A stretch of 64,000 bases of DNA. Source: Paenibacillus albiflavus. Lineage in GTDB: Bacteria > Bacillota > Bacilli > Paenibacillales > NBRC-103111. Below the pieces are notes generated by a model. The model did not search any database, was not told the origin of the DNA, and saw nothing but the letters and a program-made list of their open reading frames with translations. The position numbers and the translations under genes are program-made. The DNA lies in NCBI RefSeq assembly GCF_004344915.1, contig NZ_SKFG01000008.1:1-64000 (forward strand). Reading direction: 5' to 3'. How positions within the stretch are numbered: position 1 is the stretch's first letter; each line of letters opens with the position of its first letter. Positions 36,119 through 44,599 of this stretch are shown here, piece by piece.

Positions 36119-37320
36119 CATTCAGGTACACCTTCCTTCTGCTCATTTGCCTTGCAGGTATTCTTAATCTCTGCTTGCGCACGTTCAAGTGCATCAAGTA
36201 CGACCTTTTCCTTCTCACGCAGCAATGCAACTTCTATCGCAATCTCTGCATCCGAATCTCCAATCTTCCCTAACGCCCATGCTGCTGTCGCACGAATTTC
36301 AGGACGATCGTCATCACGCAACAGCTTGTTAAGCAGCGGTACAGAAGAGCGATCCTTGAAGTTCCCGATGCCGATAATCGCATTGCGCTGAATCGGCTTC
36401 TTGCCCCGCCAAGAGGAAGCGTTATTGCCATACACTTGCTTATATTCACGATTGCTCATAGATAGCAGAGGCGCAAGCAGCGGCTTTACCAATTCGGGAT
36501 CAGGCTGCATATCGGCTTGATGCGTCCAATGTTTGCCTTTATTAAGCGGACACACGCTCTGACATGTATCACAACCATAAAGTCTATTCCCGATCTTCTT
36601 CATCAGCTCGTCCTCAATAACACCCTTCGTTTGCGTAAGAAATGCTATGCAGCGAGAAGCATTAAGCTCTCCTGGACCCACAAATGCACCTGTTGGGCAA
36701 GCATCAAGACATTTGGTACACTCGCCGCACTGATTCAACGCAGGCGTATCAGGAGGAAATGGAATATTCGTAATCATCTCCCCAAGAAACACCCATGAAC
36801 CCCATTCTGGCGTAATAACAGAGCAGTTCTTACCGATAAAGCCAACGCCCGCCCGCTCTGCTACAGAACGGTCTACAAGCGCTCCTGTATCAACCATACT
36901 CTCTACTCTTGCACCCTCTACACGTTCCTTGATGAAAGCCTCAAGCCTCGTTAACCGTTCTCGCAATACTTGGTGGTAATCGAGCCCCCATGCCGTACGC
37001 GATAACATCCCGCGATATGCCCCTGGCTCTGAACGCGGTGGATTCACAAGTTTCGTCGGGTAGGCTACTGCGATTGAAATAATGGATCTCGGTCCTTCAA
37101 ATAACAGACCAGGATTTATTCTCTTATCGATATCAGGCTCTTCGAACCCGGATAAATAACCTTTATCACGACGATCAATTAATAGTTCCTTCAACTCATT
37201 GAAGGGATCTGCTGTCGTAAAGCCAATTGAATCAATCCCAAGATTCGGCGCTTCTGAGATAATTTCTTGCTTCAGCTTGTCCCAATCTGTTGTTGATCCC
37301 CTATGAATAGAAATTGGCAA
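36118..37320 (-). CDS. queG: epoxyqueuosine reductase
   Basis: Last step of queuosine tRNA modification, cobalamin- and Fe-S-dependent. 400 residues. Two [4Fe-4S] motifs, CGECTKCLDACPTGAF and CDTCQSVCPLNKG, and a C-terminal HEAT-like repeat (RDDDRPEIRATAAWALGKIG). TTG start six bases after GAGGGTG. Two coupled overlaps and a five-base gap tie it to DUF402 upstream and ogt downstream. Confidence 0.95.
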   Translation of the reverse strand: MPISIHRGSTTDWDKLKQEIISEAPNLGIDSIGFTTADPFNELKELLIDRRDKGYLSGFEEPDIDKRINPGLLFEGPRSIISIAVAYPTKLVNPPRSEPGAYRGMLSRTAWGLDYHQVLRERLTRLEAFIKERVEGARVESMVDTGALVDRSVAERAGVGFIGKNCSVITPEWGSWVFLGEMITNIPFPPDTPALNQCGECTKCLDACPTGAFVGPGELNASRCIAFLTQTKGVIEDELMKKIGNRLYGCDTCQSVCPLNKGKHWTHQADMQPDPELVKPLLAPLLSMSNREYKQVYGNNASSWRGKKPIQRNAIIGIGNFKDRSSVPLLNKLLRDDDRPEIRATAAWALGKIGDSDAEIAIEVALLREKEKVVLDALERAQAEIKNTCKANEQKEGVPE

Positions 37321-37325
37321 CTACT

Positions 37326-37883
37326 TCACCCTCTCTGTAAACTTCTTCCCTTCCATACGTGATAGTATTGGTAGATCAGCTCATCCTGAAACGGAGCGCG
37401 CTGGCATTGTATGCGTTCCAATAAAGAATCAAGACCTCTTTCGACTTTATCCTGCACGATCTTCGAATAATCGTATACAAGCTTATGCTCTTCATATTCA
37501 TCCTGATCGACCACTCTCACTTTTCCATTAGGAAAAACAATGACATCCAGATCATAATCGATATAAGTGAGTACATGATCAACCAAATAAGCTGGCGATG
37601 CAATATTGCAGTAATAGCGGATTCCGCCCTCTTCTAGTAGAGCTACTATATTAAACCACTGATCTGGGATGAAAAATGAAATACCCGGTATTCGGCTAGT
37701 CCATACTTTCCCGTCACTTTCTTGAATTCGTGTCTGTGAATTAATCGTTACTATCATAGATTCTTCGGTATGAACATGATGCAGTGTAGAATGCGGAAAA
37801 ATCCAATTTTGCAGCCACATCCGATGCAGATGTCCATCATGCTTGAAACTCTTAATTACAGCTGACTTAAATGGTGTCATCAT
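37326..37883 (-). CDS. DUF402 (Ntdp-like) nucleoside tri/diphosphatase
   Basis: 185 residues, related to the YgaC/Ntdp family that hydrolyses nucleoside tri- and diphosphates with a metal cluster. Seen: KHDGHLHRMW, YYCNIASP, YIDYDLDVIVFPNGKVRVVD (acidic metal ligands) and DEYEEHK. Activity inferred from the family. First gene of a probable DUF402-queG-ogt operon. ATG after GGGGGG. Confidence 0.88.
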   Translation of the reverse strand: MMTPFKSAVIKSFKHDGHLHRMWLQNWIFPHSTLHHVHTEESMIVTINSQTRIQESDGKVWTSRIPGISFFIPDQWFNIVALLEEGGIRYYCNIASPAYLVDHVLTYIDYDLDVIVFPNGKVRVVDQDEYEEHKLVYDYSKIVQDKVERGLDSLLERIQCQRAPFQDELIYQYYHVWKGRSLQRG

Positions 37884-37940
37884 GCCAACCCCCCTATAAA
37901 AAAATAATAGTAAGCCGATATTGCTTTATTGTTCTATTTA

Positions 37941-37986
37941 AAAAAAGCATATCTTTTCTATTAATAAATTGATAGAGAAGATATGC
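37941..37986 (-). terminator. intrinsic terminator of the GNAT gene
   Basis: GCATATCTTC pairs with GAAGATATGC-type arm over a 20-base loop and is followed by seven T on minus. Confidence 0.75.
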
Positions 37987-38007
37987 CCATTTATTCAAAT
38001 ATAACGA

Positions 38008-38439
38008 TTAATATGCTAGATTTTTAACAATGCTTAACCGCTCTGTAAAGCGGAAAAAGTCAACCTCTTGATAACCAATTGACTCAAAAAAAGGAATAGC
38101 AACTTCATTGTAGGAATCCATATTCACCATAATCTTATTTACCTGACGAATATTAAAACGTTGTTTAAGTGCCTCGGTTAGTCTCTCGCCTATCCCTAGA
38201 CCGCGATGCTCCTTAGTTACGGCCACCCGATAAACGTATCCTTTGGCATTATCGATCGTTCCGATAATAATCCCTACCATTTCATCATCTTGCTCAGCAA
38301 TGAGAATTAAATCCGTATCCCATGATAATTGTCGTGCAAATGCTTGTATGGTTGCATCATAGCAATCTTCTGACAAAACACGTTGTAGCAACGCAGTAGC
38401 AGGACCATAGTCCGATAACTTAAATGAACGGATACACAT
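38008..38439 (-). CDS. GNAT family N-acetyltransferase
   Basis: 143 residues. Acetyl-CoA site VAVTKEHRGLGIGERLTEAL (Q/RxxGxG/A) and the preceding beta strands GIIIGTIDNAKGYVYRVAV. Substrate unknown. ATG at 38439 follows GGGAGAG. Promoter TTGACG (38508-38513) and TAAAAT (38485-38490), 17-bp spacer, with two CG-centred operators immediately upstream of the -35. Confidence 0.88.
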   Translation of the reverse strand: MCIRSFKLSDYGPATALLQRVLSEDCYDATIQAFARQLSWDTDLILIAEQDDEMVGIIIGTIDNAKGYVYRVAVTKEHRGLGIGERLTEALKQRFNIRQVNKIMVNMDSYNEVAIPFFESIGYQEVDFFRFTERLSIVKNLAY

Positions 38440-38484
38440 GAAGTTCTCTCCCATTTTATCAAAAATAAAGATGTCCTATAGCAT

Positions 38485-38513
38485 ATTTTACGATAAATAT
38501 CGAAAATCGTCAA
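38485..38513 (-). promoter_or_regulatory. GNAT gene promoter
   Basis: -35 TTGACG, 17-bp spacer, -10 TAAAAT on minus. Confidence 0.7.
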
Positions 38514-38533
38514 AAAAACTGCTATTTTCTAAT

Positions 38534-38561
38534 GAAAGCGCTTAATAGAAAACGTTTTCAT
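38534..38561. promoter_or_regulatory. paired LacI/CcpA-type operators
   Basis: Two CG-centred sites in a row: TGAAAGCGCTTAAT (38533-38546, fits the cre consensus) and GAAAACGTTTTC (38548-38559, perfect palindrome), centres 14 bp apart. They lie between the GH4 terminator and the GNAT promoter. The 11-base core AAAGCGCTTAA is identical to that of the operator upstream of the lacI-type gene (42075-42085). Confidence 0.7.
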
Positions 38562-38575
38562 TGATTTGCGCAAAA

Positions 38576-38605
38576 AACCGCCAATCCCTCTTCAGGTGGC
38601 GGTTT
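38576..38605 (-). terminator. intrinsic terminator of the GH4 operon
   Basis: AACCGCC pairs with GGCGGTT on minus with six T after it, 20 bases past the GH4 stop. Confidence 0.85.
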
Positions 38606-38624
38606 TCTTCATCTATTTTGAAGC

Positions 38625-39926
38625 TTATTTAAAGAAATTAGGTAAATAGTCCTTGTTCTGTTCAAGCATTTCATTCAGGATTTCCTCTGCTACTCTCACA
38701 GATGGCACTAGTGGGTTACAAGTTAATGCTTGCAACGCTAGATCACGGTCACCAGTAACCGCTGCATCGATCGCTAGACGCTCATAGGTTTTGACAGCAT
38801 GGATTAAACCAGTTACACCTTGAGGGATGTTACGAACGGTTACAGGCATTGGTCCTTGCTTCGATACTACACAGTTTACCTCGATGCTCGCATCTGCTGG
38901 CAAGAATGGCAAAATATTGCCGTTCGGAACATTCAGCGTTTGAATATCGCGAGTATCATTATGAAGGGAAACCATCAAATTAACGGCTGCTTCTGAGTAA
39001 TATGCTCCACCGCGCTTCTCAAGCTGTTTAGGCTTGATGCTAAGGTTAGGATCTTTGTATAGCTCGAACAGCTCATCTTCAACGCGCTTCACGATGATTG
39101 CGCGTGAGCCGTCTTTTTCCATAGCTGCGACCTGCTCTGCGTACATTTCCTTTGTTAGGTAGAAGTATCTTAAATAATAAGATGGAATTGCACCGATTGA
39201 ACGAATAAGCTTTGCATTCCAATCCATACCAGGCACGTTCTTTGCTGTATAGCTTTCGCCGCTTTCTAGCAATTCCTCAAGCTTGGATTCGCCATCCACC
39301 GTAACTTGTGTAACCCAGTGCAAGTGGTTCAGACCAACAAACTCGGCATAGATGCGGTCAGTTGGTACTTCATATAGCTTGGATAACCATTTGTACACGC
39401 CGATTGGTGAGTTACATAAGCCGATTGATTTGACATTACTGTAACGGTTAATCGCTTCAGTCACCATACCTGCAGGGTTCGTAAAGTTAAGCATCCATGC
39501 GTTCGGGCATAGCTTTTCAATATCTTTACAGATATCAAGCAGAACAGGAATCGTACGGAATGCTTTCATCATGCCCCCAGGGCCAGTTGTTTCTTGTCCG
39601 AGTACACCATATTTTAATGGGATGGATTCATCATGAGCACGAGCCTCAAGCAAGCCAACACGAATCTGAGTAGATACAAAATCCGCATTCGGCAATGCTT
39701 CCAAACGGTCTAATGTCAGCTTGACATCAATCGGCAGACCAGACTTTTCTACCATTCTTTGCGCTAGCTTACCAACGATGTTGAGCTTATGTTCACCTTG
39801 CGGGATATCGACAAGCCATAGTTCCTTAATCGGTAAACGATCAAAATTGTTAATAATTCCTTCAACAAGTTCAGGTGTGTAAGAAGAACCTCCACCGATA
39901 ACAACTAATTTAAGACTGTCTTTCAT
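38625..39926 (-). CDS. family 4 glycosidase, probable 6-phospho-beta-glucosidase
   Basis: 433 residues, NAD- and metal-dependent GH4 fold. NAD motif VVIGGGSSYTPELVEGII, metal-site Cys in LCNSPIGVYKW, His in FVGLNHLHWV, and GQETTGPGGMMKAFRTIP. LicH-type enzymes split phosphorylated cellobiosides. Here no PTS gene is adjacent but a BadF sugar kinase is, so the substrate could be phosphorylated after uptake. GH4 members also include alpha enzymes, so the anomer is not certain. ATG at 39926 follows GGGAGTG. Confidence 0.9.
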   Translation of the reverse strand: MKDSLKLVVIGGGSSYTPELVEGIINNFDRLPIKELWLVDIPQGEHKLNIVGKLAQRMVEKSGLPIDVKLTLDRLEALPNADFVSTQIRVGLLEARAHDESIPLKYGVLGQETTGPGGMMKAFRTIPVLLDICKDIEKLCPNAWMLNFTNPAGMVTEAINRYSNVKSIGLCNSPIGVYKWLSKLYEVPTDRIYAEFVGLNHLHWVTQVTVDGESKLEELLESGESYTAKNVPGMDWNAKLIRSIGAIPSYYLRYFYLTKEMYAEQVAAMEKDGSRAIIVKRVEDELFELYKDPNLSIKPKQLEKRGGAYYSEAAVNLMVSLHNDTRDIQTLNVPNGNILPFLPADASIEVNCVVSKQGPMPVTVRNIPQGVTGLIHAVKTYERLAIDAAVTGDRDLALQALTCNPLVPSVRVAEEILNEMLEQNKDYLPNFFK

Positions 39927-39958
39927 TCTGAACACTCCCTATGATTTATATTAACTTT

Positions 39959-40933
39959 CTAATTGAATCCATCCATTTGAAAAGTAGATAGCTGCTCATA
40001 TACTTCTTCGCTAATATTTACGCCTGCGCGATCCATAGCCATATAGATGGCTCCGACGACAGGCTCCATCTCGAGCTTCACAATTCGATGCTTCGGTGCA
40101 ACCTCACCAACAATTGCAGCGATCTGATTGTGGATCGTATCATCTTCTCCCCGTGTAACGATTGAGCCTGCAAGTACGATATCAAAAGAATCCTCTAACA
40201 TATTCAAACGAGTAGCACAAGCGCGTGCCGCGAGTCCAAGCTCTCTCCCTTGATATTGTAAAATATTCTTCGCAACCTCGTCTCCCGCCTTCACGGCTGT
40301 AAACAGCACACGTGCCAAATCATTTGGCGGCTCACGGTATGTATCAAGGTACGTGTTATACATTTGATCAACCGATTCGAATCCTAGCGCATCAAGCGTC
40401 AGCTCTGTCAGCATGGTTGACGGACCTCTGCCCTGCCAAGCACGAGTGACTGATCTAAAGACTTGAACCTTCAAATCAGCACCGCCACCAAAATCCCCAT
40501 ACATATAACCCATACCACCGACCTGCAGCACTTCACCCTGCTTGTTGATGCCGACACAATTCGTACCTGTTCCGCAGATCAAGCATATTCCGTATGGATG
40601 TCTTGTACCCGCGCGCATGCCAATCGCTGCATCAACACAAATATACCAGTTCGCAAAACCAAGCTGCTGAATGGCAGGACGCAAAATTTCAAAATCGGCT
40701 TCACGGTCTGCTCCTGCTAAGCCAAATACCGCATACGTAATATCGCTTTTCTGCAAACCAGCTGAACGCAGGGCTTCATCGACGGACTCACGATAGCTTT
40801 GGAATGCACGTTCCTGACCCGTCTGATGATTGCCTTGCTTGCTTTTCCCCTTACCAACGACTACCCCACGGTCATCCGTAATGATGACATTCGTTTTCGT
40901 ACCGCCAGCATCCATTCCTAAATAATACGCCAA
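39959..40933 (-). CDS. BadF/BcrA family sugar kinase (GlcNAc-kinase-like)
   Basis: 324 residues, ASKHA fold. N-terminal phosphate loop LGMDAGGTKTNVIITDD, second site ICGTGTNCVGIN, and GDFGGGADLKVQVFR. Resembles N-acetylglucosamine/MurNAc kinases of the BadF/BadG/BcrA group. Likely phosphorylates a sugar or amino sugar for the neighbouring GH4 enzyme or for degradation. TTG start five bases after GAGGTG. Middle gene of the three-gene operon (18 bases after lacI, 32 before GH4). Confidence 0.87.
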   Translation of the reverse strand: MAYYLGMDAGGTKTNVIITDDRGVVVGKGKSKQGNHQTGQERAFQSYRESVDEALRSAGLQKSDITYAVFGLAGADREADFEILRPAIQQLGFANWYICVDAAIGMRAGTRHPYGICLICGTGTNCVGINKQGEVLQVGGMGYMYGDFGGGADLKVQVFRSVTRAWQGRGPSTMLTELTLDALGFESVDQMYNTYLDTYREPPNDLARVLFTAVKAGDEVAKNILQYQGRELGLAARACATRLNMLEDSFDIVLAGSIVTRGEDDTIHNQIAAIVGEVAPKHRIVKLEMEPVVGAIYMAMDRAGVNISEEVYEQLSTFQMDGFN

Positions 40934-40951
40934 GTTTACACCTCGTAATCC

Positions 40952-42007
40952 TTATATTATGGAGGAAGTAGAGCTGCGGACTAATAGCTGAGGTTGAAAC
41001 TTAATCAACTCTTGCCTCTCATGGTATAGCCCTTGTGTAGTTGCTTGTCCTTCTACCTCACTCTTGCCTACTTCAAGATCTTGATTAAGCATGGCTGCCA
41101 GCCGTTTCACTGCTTCTCTTCCTATACTCTCTGTAGGTTGCCTCACAGTTGTCAAGGATGGATGAACATCGCAAGCAAAATCTTGATCATCATAGCCGAT
41201 GACAGACATATCATGCGGAACACGCAGACCTGCTTCATGATAAGCCTGGATAACACCCCAAGCCATAAAATCGTCCGCAGTCGCAATCGCAGTCAGATGA
41301 ACTCCTTGCTTAATCCAATTCTGAGCGACGCGAAATCCATCACCTATTTCAAACTCTGCTTCTGTCGAGATAACAGGCGTAATGCCGTTATCTGCTAACA
41401 CTTGTTCAAAGCCTTGCTTACGTTCACGCGCACTTAACAAATGCTGTGGGCCATAAATAAGACCTATATCTCTATGTCCTAAATCAAGCAAATGCTGAGC
41501 AGCTAGTGCGCCTCCAGCATAGTTATCCACTCGAATCATCGTTGCTTTCACAGATAGATCATGATTATCGATTAAAACGAATGGAATTTTCTTCGATCTA
41601 AGCTCCTGTATATACTCTACCTCATGAATCGAAGATAGTAGAATAATGCCATCTACGCGATCTTTCTGAAATAAATAATTACTTACCCGATTCAGTTTAC
41701 TATTAAAAGAGTGATCGATGGATAGCGCTAGAAAATAACCCAGCTCTTCCAATTGTTCATTCACTTCTCGTACGATTCCTTCAAACACGCTATCTTGCAG
41801 CGTTGCAAGTACGAGTCCTATCGTTCCAGTCTTACCGCGTGCCAGACTCCGTGCCGCTGAATTGGGTCGATAATTAAGCTCCTTCATCGCTTGCAATACT
41901 TTCTGACGATTACTCTCTCGAACGCTGGAAGCTTGATTAATAACCCTGGAAACGGTCACAACTGACAGACCGCTGCGTTTAGCTACGTCATAAATACTGA
42001 CACTAAT
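40952..42007 (-). CDS. LacI-family regulator, apparent ATT start
   Basis: 351 residues when translation starts at ATT 42005-42007. The HTH then is complete: SVSIYDVAKRSGLSVVTVSR followed by VINQAS and the hinge NYRPNSAARSLARGKTGT; the ligand domain runs from about 60. Starting at the first GTG (41959) would delete half the HTH. There is no in-frame ATG or other common start before the TAG at 42008-42010. AAGGAG lies nine bases before the ATT. An ATG at 42011-42013 is directly followed by that TAG. So either AUU initiates, or codon 2 of an ATG-started gene has a nonsense change. Regulates the kinase and GH4 genes behind it. Confidence 0.85.
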   Translation of the reverse strand: MSVSIYDVAKRSGLSVVTVSRVINQASSVRESNRQKVLQAMKELNYRPNSAARSLARGKTGTIGLVLATLQDSVFEGIVREVNEQLEELGYFLALSIDHSFNSKLNRVSNYLFQKDRVDGIILLSSIHEVEYIQELRSKKIPFVLIDNHDLSVKATMIRVDNYAGGALAAQHLLDLGHRDIGLIYGPQHLLSARERKQGFEQVLADNGITPVISTEAEFEIGDGFRVAQNWIKQGVHLTAIATADDFMAWGVIQAYHEAGLRVPHDMSVIGYDDQDFACDVHPSLTTVRQPTESIGREAVKRLAAMLNQDLEVGKSEVEGQATTQGLYHERQELIKFQPQLLVRSSTSSII

Positions 42008-42053
42008 CTACATCAGCTCCTTACGTAAATTCATTCGAGTAACTGCAACAAGA

Positions 42054-42091
42054 GGAAACGGTTTTACAAAAGTTAAAGCGCTTAAACTTTT
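42054..42091. promoter_or_regulatory. operator pair and promoter upstream of the lacI-type operon
   Basis: Operator AAGTTAAAGCGCTTAAACTT (42070-42089) is palindromic except at one base pair. A second CG-rich site GGAAACGGTTTTAC lies at 42054-42067. On minus a -35 TTGCTG and -10 TAACTT (17-bp spacer) fall around the main operator, so the LacI-type protein probably represses its own operon. Confidence 0.7.
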
Positions 42092-42184
42092 GCAGCAAAA
42101 AAAAGAAAATTGCTACACTTTTATTAAACGCCTAGTTCAATCAAATGTCAACTGAAAACTCTTACTGGAATGTGGAGACAAGAA

Positions 42185-42266
42185 GAAACGCGCCATCTTT
42201 ATTGACGGCGCGTTTCTGCGAGATAGATCAGAAAGTATAACTGTATAACTTATTCTTTCTGATCTA
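42185..42266 (-). terminator. double hairpin terminator of mutY
   Basis: TAGATCAGAAAG pairs with CTTTCTGATCTA (spanning the mutY stop), then GAAACGCGCC pairs with GGCGCGTTTC followed by TTCTTGT on minus. Confidence 0.75.
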
Positions 42267-43448
42267 TTTAAAATAAGTATCCATGATTCGTATAAATACG
42301 TTCGGAAATGCGTATTGATGAAGCTCATCGGCAGCGAGCCAACGGTAGTGGTAGGGCAGCAGCTCAGGCAGAGCCACGCCGTTATCCAAGGCGGCATCCA
42401 GCTTGCAGCGATACACATCCAGCTTCCAATGAATGTGAGAGAACACGTGGTCCGTGTTCATGTACCATTCATTTGGGAGCACATGGATGTGCTCTGCCTC
42501 CGCTAGCGCATTGCGGAGCCACTCGCGATGCTCGCCAGCAGCCGCCGCATCAGGCGCAACCATCGCCGCAGCCTTGGCGGATGCGGCTTTGCGCCCCGAT
42601 GCAGCAGGAGCTGCTGCTGGCATCAGCACGTGTGGCAGCTCCCACATGCGCGCGAGCAGCCCTTCCTGCGGGCGCTGCCTGATGAGCAGCTTGCCCGCAT
42701 GCTCGCCCTGGCCTTCGATCAGGGCGACGAGCCGCTGCTCGGGACGCGGCGGCTTCGCTTTGGTCTTAACGGGAAGCTCGGCTTCCTTCCCGTTAAGTCG
42801 CGCCGCGCAATGCGCCATGACCGGGCATGTGAGGCATTGCGGTGACCGCGGCGTGCAGACTAATGCGCCAAGCTCCATTAGGCCTTGATTAAAGTCACCT
42901 GCCGCACCGTCAGGAATAAGCTCTTGCGCAAGCTTTTCCATCTTCGGTCTTGTCGCTGGCTTGGCGATATCATCCTCGATACAGAAGTATCGCGACAATA
43001 CACGCATTACATTCCCATCAACCGCAGGCTCTGGTTTGTTATAAGCAATACTAAGAACTGCCCCTGCTGTATAAGGTCCTACACCTTTTAACGAGGAGAT
43101 GTCCTCTTTATTATCTGGAACTGTGCCGCCATAACGCTCATGTACTTCTTGTACCGCTGCTTGAAGGTTTCGAGCTCTCGAATAATAGCCAAGCCCTTCC
43201 CATAGCTTAAGCACTTCTTCCTCTGGTGCCTCCGCTAAAGCTTGTACCGTCGGGAACTTCTCCAGAAAACGATGCCAATACGGAATCACCGTATCAACCC
43301 GTGTCTGCTGCAGCATAACCTCGGATACCCAAATGCGATACGCATCTTTATTTCGACGCCACGGCAAATCTCGTTTATATGTTCGATACCAATTTAATAA
43401 ATGTTCGGAGAAAAATTGTTTGCGTGCTGCTAAATCCTGATCAATCAT
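42264..43448 (-). CDS. mutY: A/G-specific adenine DNA glycosylase
   Basis: Removes A opposite 8-oxoG. 394 residues. Helix-hairpin-helix and catalytic region (VMLQQTRVDTVIPYWHRF with Glu/Asp, LKGVGPYTAGAVLSIAY, VDGNVMRVLSRYF), then the [4Fe-4S] loop CTPRSPQCLTCPVMAHC with intact C-x6-C-x2-C-x5-C. The C-terminal NUDIX-like 8-oxoG domain is interrupted by an Ala-rich insertion (about residues 275-310, AAPAASGRKAASAKAAAM), a GC-rich patch. SD GAAAGGAAG. Confidence 0.97.
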   Translation of the reverse strand: MIDQDLAARKQFFSEHLLNWYRTYKRDLPWRRNKDAYRIWVSEVMLQQTRVDTVIPYWHRFLEKFPTVQALAEAPEEEVLKLWEGLGYYSRARNLQAAVQEVHERYGGTVPDNKEDISSLKGVGPYTAGAVLSIAYNKPEPAVDGNVMRVLSRYFCIEDDIAKPATRPKMEKLAQELIPDGAAGDFNQGLMELGALVCTPRSPQCLTCPVMAHCAARLNGKEAELPVKTKAKPPRPEQRLVALIEGQGEHAGKLLIRQRPQEGLLARMWELPHVLMPAAAPAASGRKAASAKAAAMVAPDAAAAGEHREWLRNALAEAEHIHVLPNEWYMNTDHVFSHIHWKLDVYRCKLDAALDNGVALPELLPYHYRWLAADELHQYAFPNVFIRIMDTYFK

Positions 43449-43491
43449 AAGCTTCCTTTCTTCACTGCACTAATAAATGTGTGATGTCATC

Positions 43492-43878
43492 CTATTCCTC
43501 AACGATCACATATGCTGCCGCTAAATGGTCTGTATGCGTTACACTTAGATGAATTTTGACATGAGGAGACAGCCGCAACCGTTCCAGCGATTGTGGGGAG
43601 AGATGGCAAATTGGCCTGCCTGACGGTTCATAGGTGATTACGATGTCATGAAAAGAAACCTCTGCTCCAATGCCGCAGCCAAGTGCTTTGGCAACCGCCT
43701 CTTTGGCCGAGAATCTGCCTGCCAGGAATTCTACTAGTCTCCCTTGCCTTTGTTCAGCTTGCGCTCGCTCCTCTTTAGTCAGCAAACGCTCCATAAATCG
43801 CTGAGCTGTCTTGCTTTCGAGAATGCGCTTAATTCGATCTATTTCTAATAAATCCGTTCCGATACCGATGATCATCAA
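43492..43878 (-). CDS. acpS: holo-[acyl-carrier-protein] synthase
   Basis: Adds phosphopantetheine to ACP from CoA. 128 residues. IIGIGTDLLEIDRIKRIL with Mg-binding Asp, and GRFSAKEAVAKALGCGIG with Glu; C-terminal VSVTH-type motif SVTHTDHLAAAYVIVE. Either of two ATGs could start it. Lies 43 bases upstream of mutY on the same strand. Confidence 0.96.
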   Translation of the reverse strand: MMIIGIGTDLLEIDRIKRILESKTAQRFMERLLTKEERAQAEQRQGRLVEFLAGRFSAKEAVAKALGCGIGAEVSFHDIVITYEPSGRPICHLSPQSLERLRLSPHVKIHLSVTHTDHLAAAYVIVEE

Positions 43879-43994
43879 TCTCGATCCGCCTTCTGTTTCC
43901 TAATAAATACCTCAAGCACGACTCTATTCTACAACAGAACAGGACACATATTCTATTTTTACCTGAATACATGCCCTGTTTATACTGCTCCTGG

Positions 43995-44405
43995 CTATCT
44001 TCCGCGATGCTTAGCTTTCGCTTTCTGAGCTGCAATTTCACGTTTACGTTCCTTCTCAGCCTCCCGCATTTCACGTGTTATCACTTGCCGTACTTTCTTT
44101 CGATGCTCCAGTTCCTTCATAAGTGCGAGCTTGGCTTTATCCGAAATGCCACGCCCAGCAGTTTCTTCCGCAGCTTGTTTGGCAAGCCGCTTCGAATTGA
44201 TTCTCCGCTCATGCAAATGTTTAACATCCACATTTTGGGAAATATTCTCCAACCGCTTCAACATCTCATGCTGAACAAACGCGTTTACATCAGCATCATA
44301 CGGCTCTGCCCCAAAAATATGACGATACGCACGAAGTTTCCCATCATACGCATCCTCAATCACACCTACCCAGAATTGACCTTCAAAAAATACGGTTAGT
44401 TTCAT
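43995..44405 (-). CDS. yjdF: YjdF family protein (DUF2992)
   Basis: 136 residues: beta-rich start MKLTVFFEGQFWVGVIED, central helix, and a Lys/Arg-rich C-terminal coil (EREKKREIAA-type KERKREIAAQKAKAKHRGR). Matches the YjdF family, whose function is not known and which in many Firmicutes is controlled by an azaaromatic-binding RNA. The 5' leader here has a structured element (44430-44515) in the right position. SD TAGGAGG. Confidence 0.9.
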   Translation of the reverse strand: MKLTVFFEGQFWVGVIEDAYDGKLRAYRHIFGAEPYDADVNAFVQHEMLKRLENISQNVDVKHLHERRINSKRLAKQAAEETAGRGISDKAKLALMKELEHRKKVRQVITREMREAEKERKREIAAQKAKAKHRGR

Positions 44406-44429
44406 AACAGTCCCCTCCTACTTCAACTT

Positions 44430-44515
44430 ACGAAGTGTTGGACATCCCGAGGGGGAAGGCTACGACACTTGCTGACGCAAGTGCATCCGGACTACCAACC
44501 GGACCGTGTTTTTTT
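44430..44515 (-). ncRNA. yjdF-type leader RNA (candidate riboswitch)
   Basis: On minus, from the 5' side: CCGG...CCGG stem (44487-44502), GCACTTGC...GCAAGTGT hairpin (44465-44484), then ACACTTC...GAAGT (44430-44448) near the ribosome site, with CGTAGCC and GGGGGA joining stretches. Its position directly before yjdF suggests the yjdF RNA family. Assignment needs a covariance-model search; I recognise context and structure rather than every consensus base. Confidence 0.65.
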
Positions 44516-44527
44516 CACTTCACCGCT

Positions 44528-44599
44528 ATTATATACGGAATTCATGTTATTGGAAAAGGGCAATAGACATGTTACAATGGGCATACGTACATTTGTACG
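44528..44599. promoter_or_regulatory. overlapping divergent promoters and palindrome (yjdF / SDR)
   Basis: Plus strand: -35 TTGGAA (44550-44555), 17 bp, -10 TACAAT (44573-44578) for the SDR gene. Minus strand: -35 TTTCCA (44551-44556), 17 bp, -10 TATAAT (44528-44533) for yjdF. The two -35 boxes occupy the same bases. Immediately after the plus -10 lies the inverted repeat CGTACA-TT-TGTACG (44586-44599), an operator candidate. Confidence 0.75.

Noticed and set aside
42137-42418. 93-codon minus-strand frame at the mutY 3' end
   Set aside because: Overlaps the mutY C-terminus and its terminator hairpins and resembles no family.
42308-42888. Several Ala/Arg/Cys-rich plus-strand frames over mutY
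   Set aside because: Antisense frames caused by high GC; mutY has its glycosylase and Fe-S motifs intact in the minus frame.
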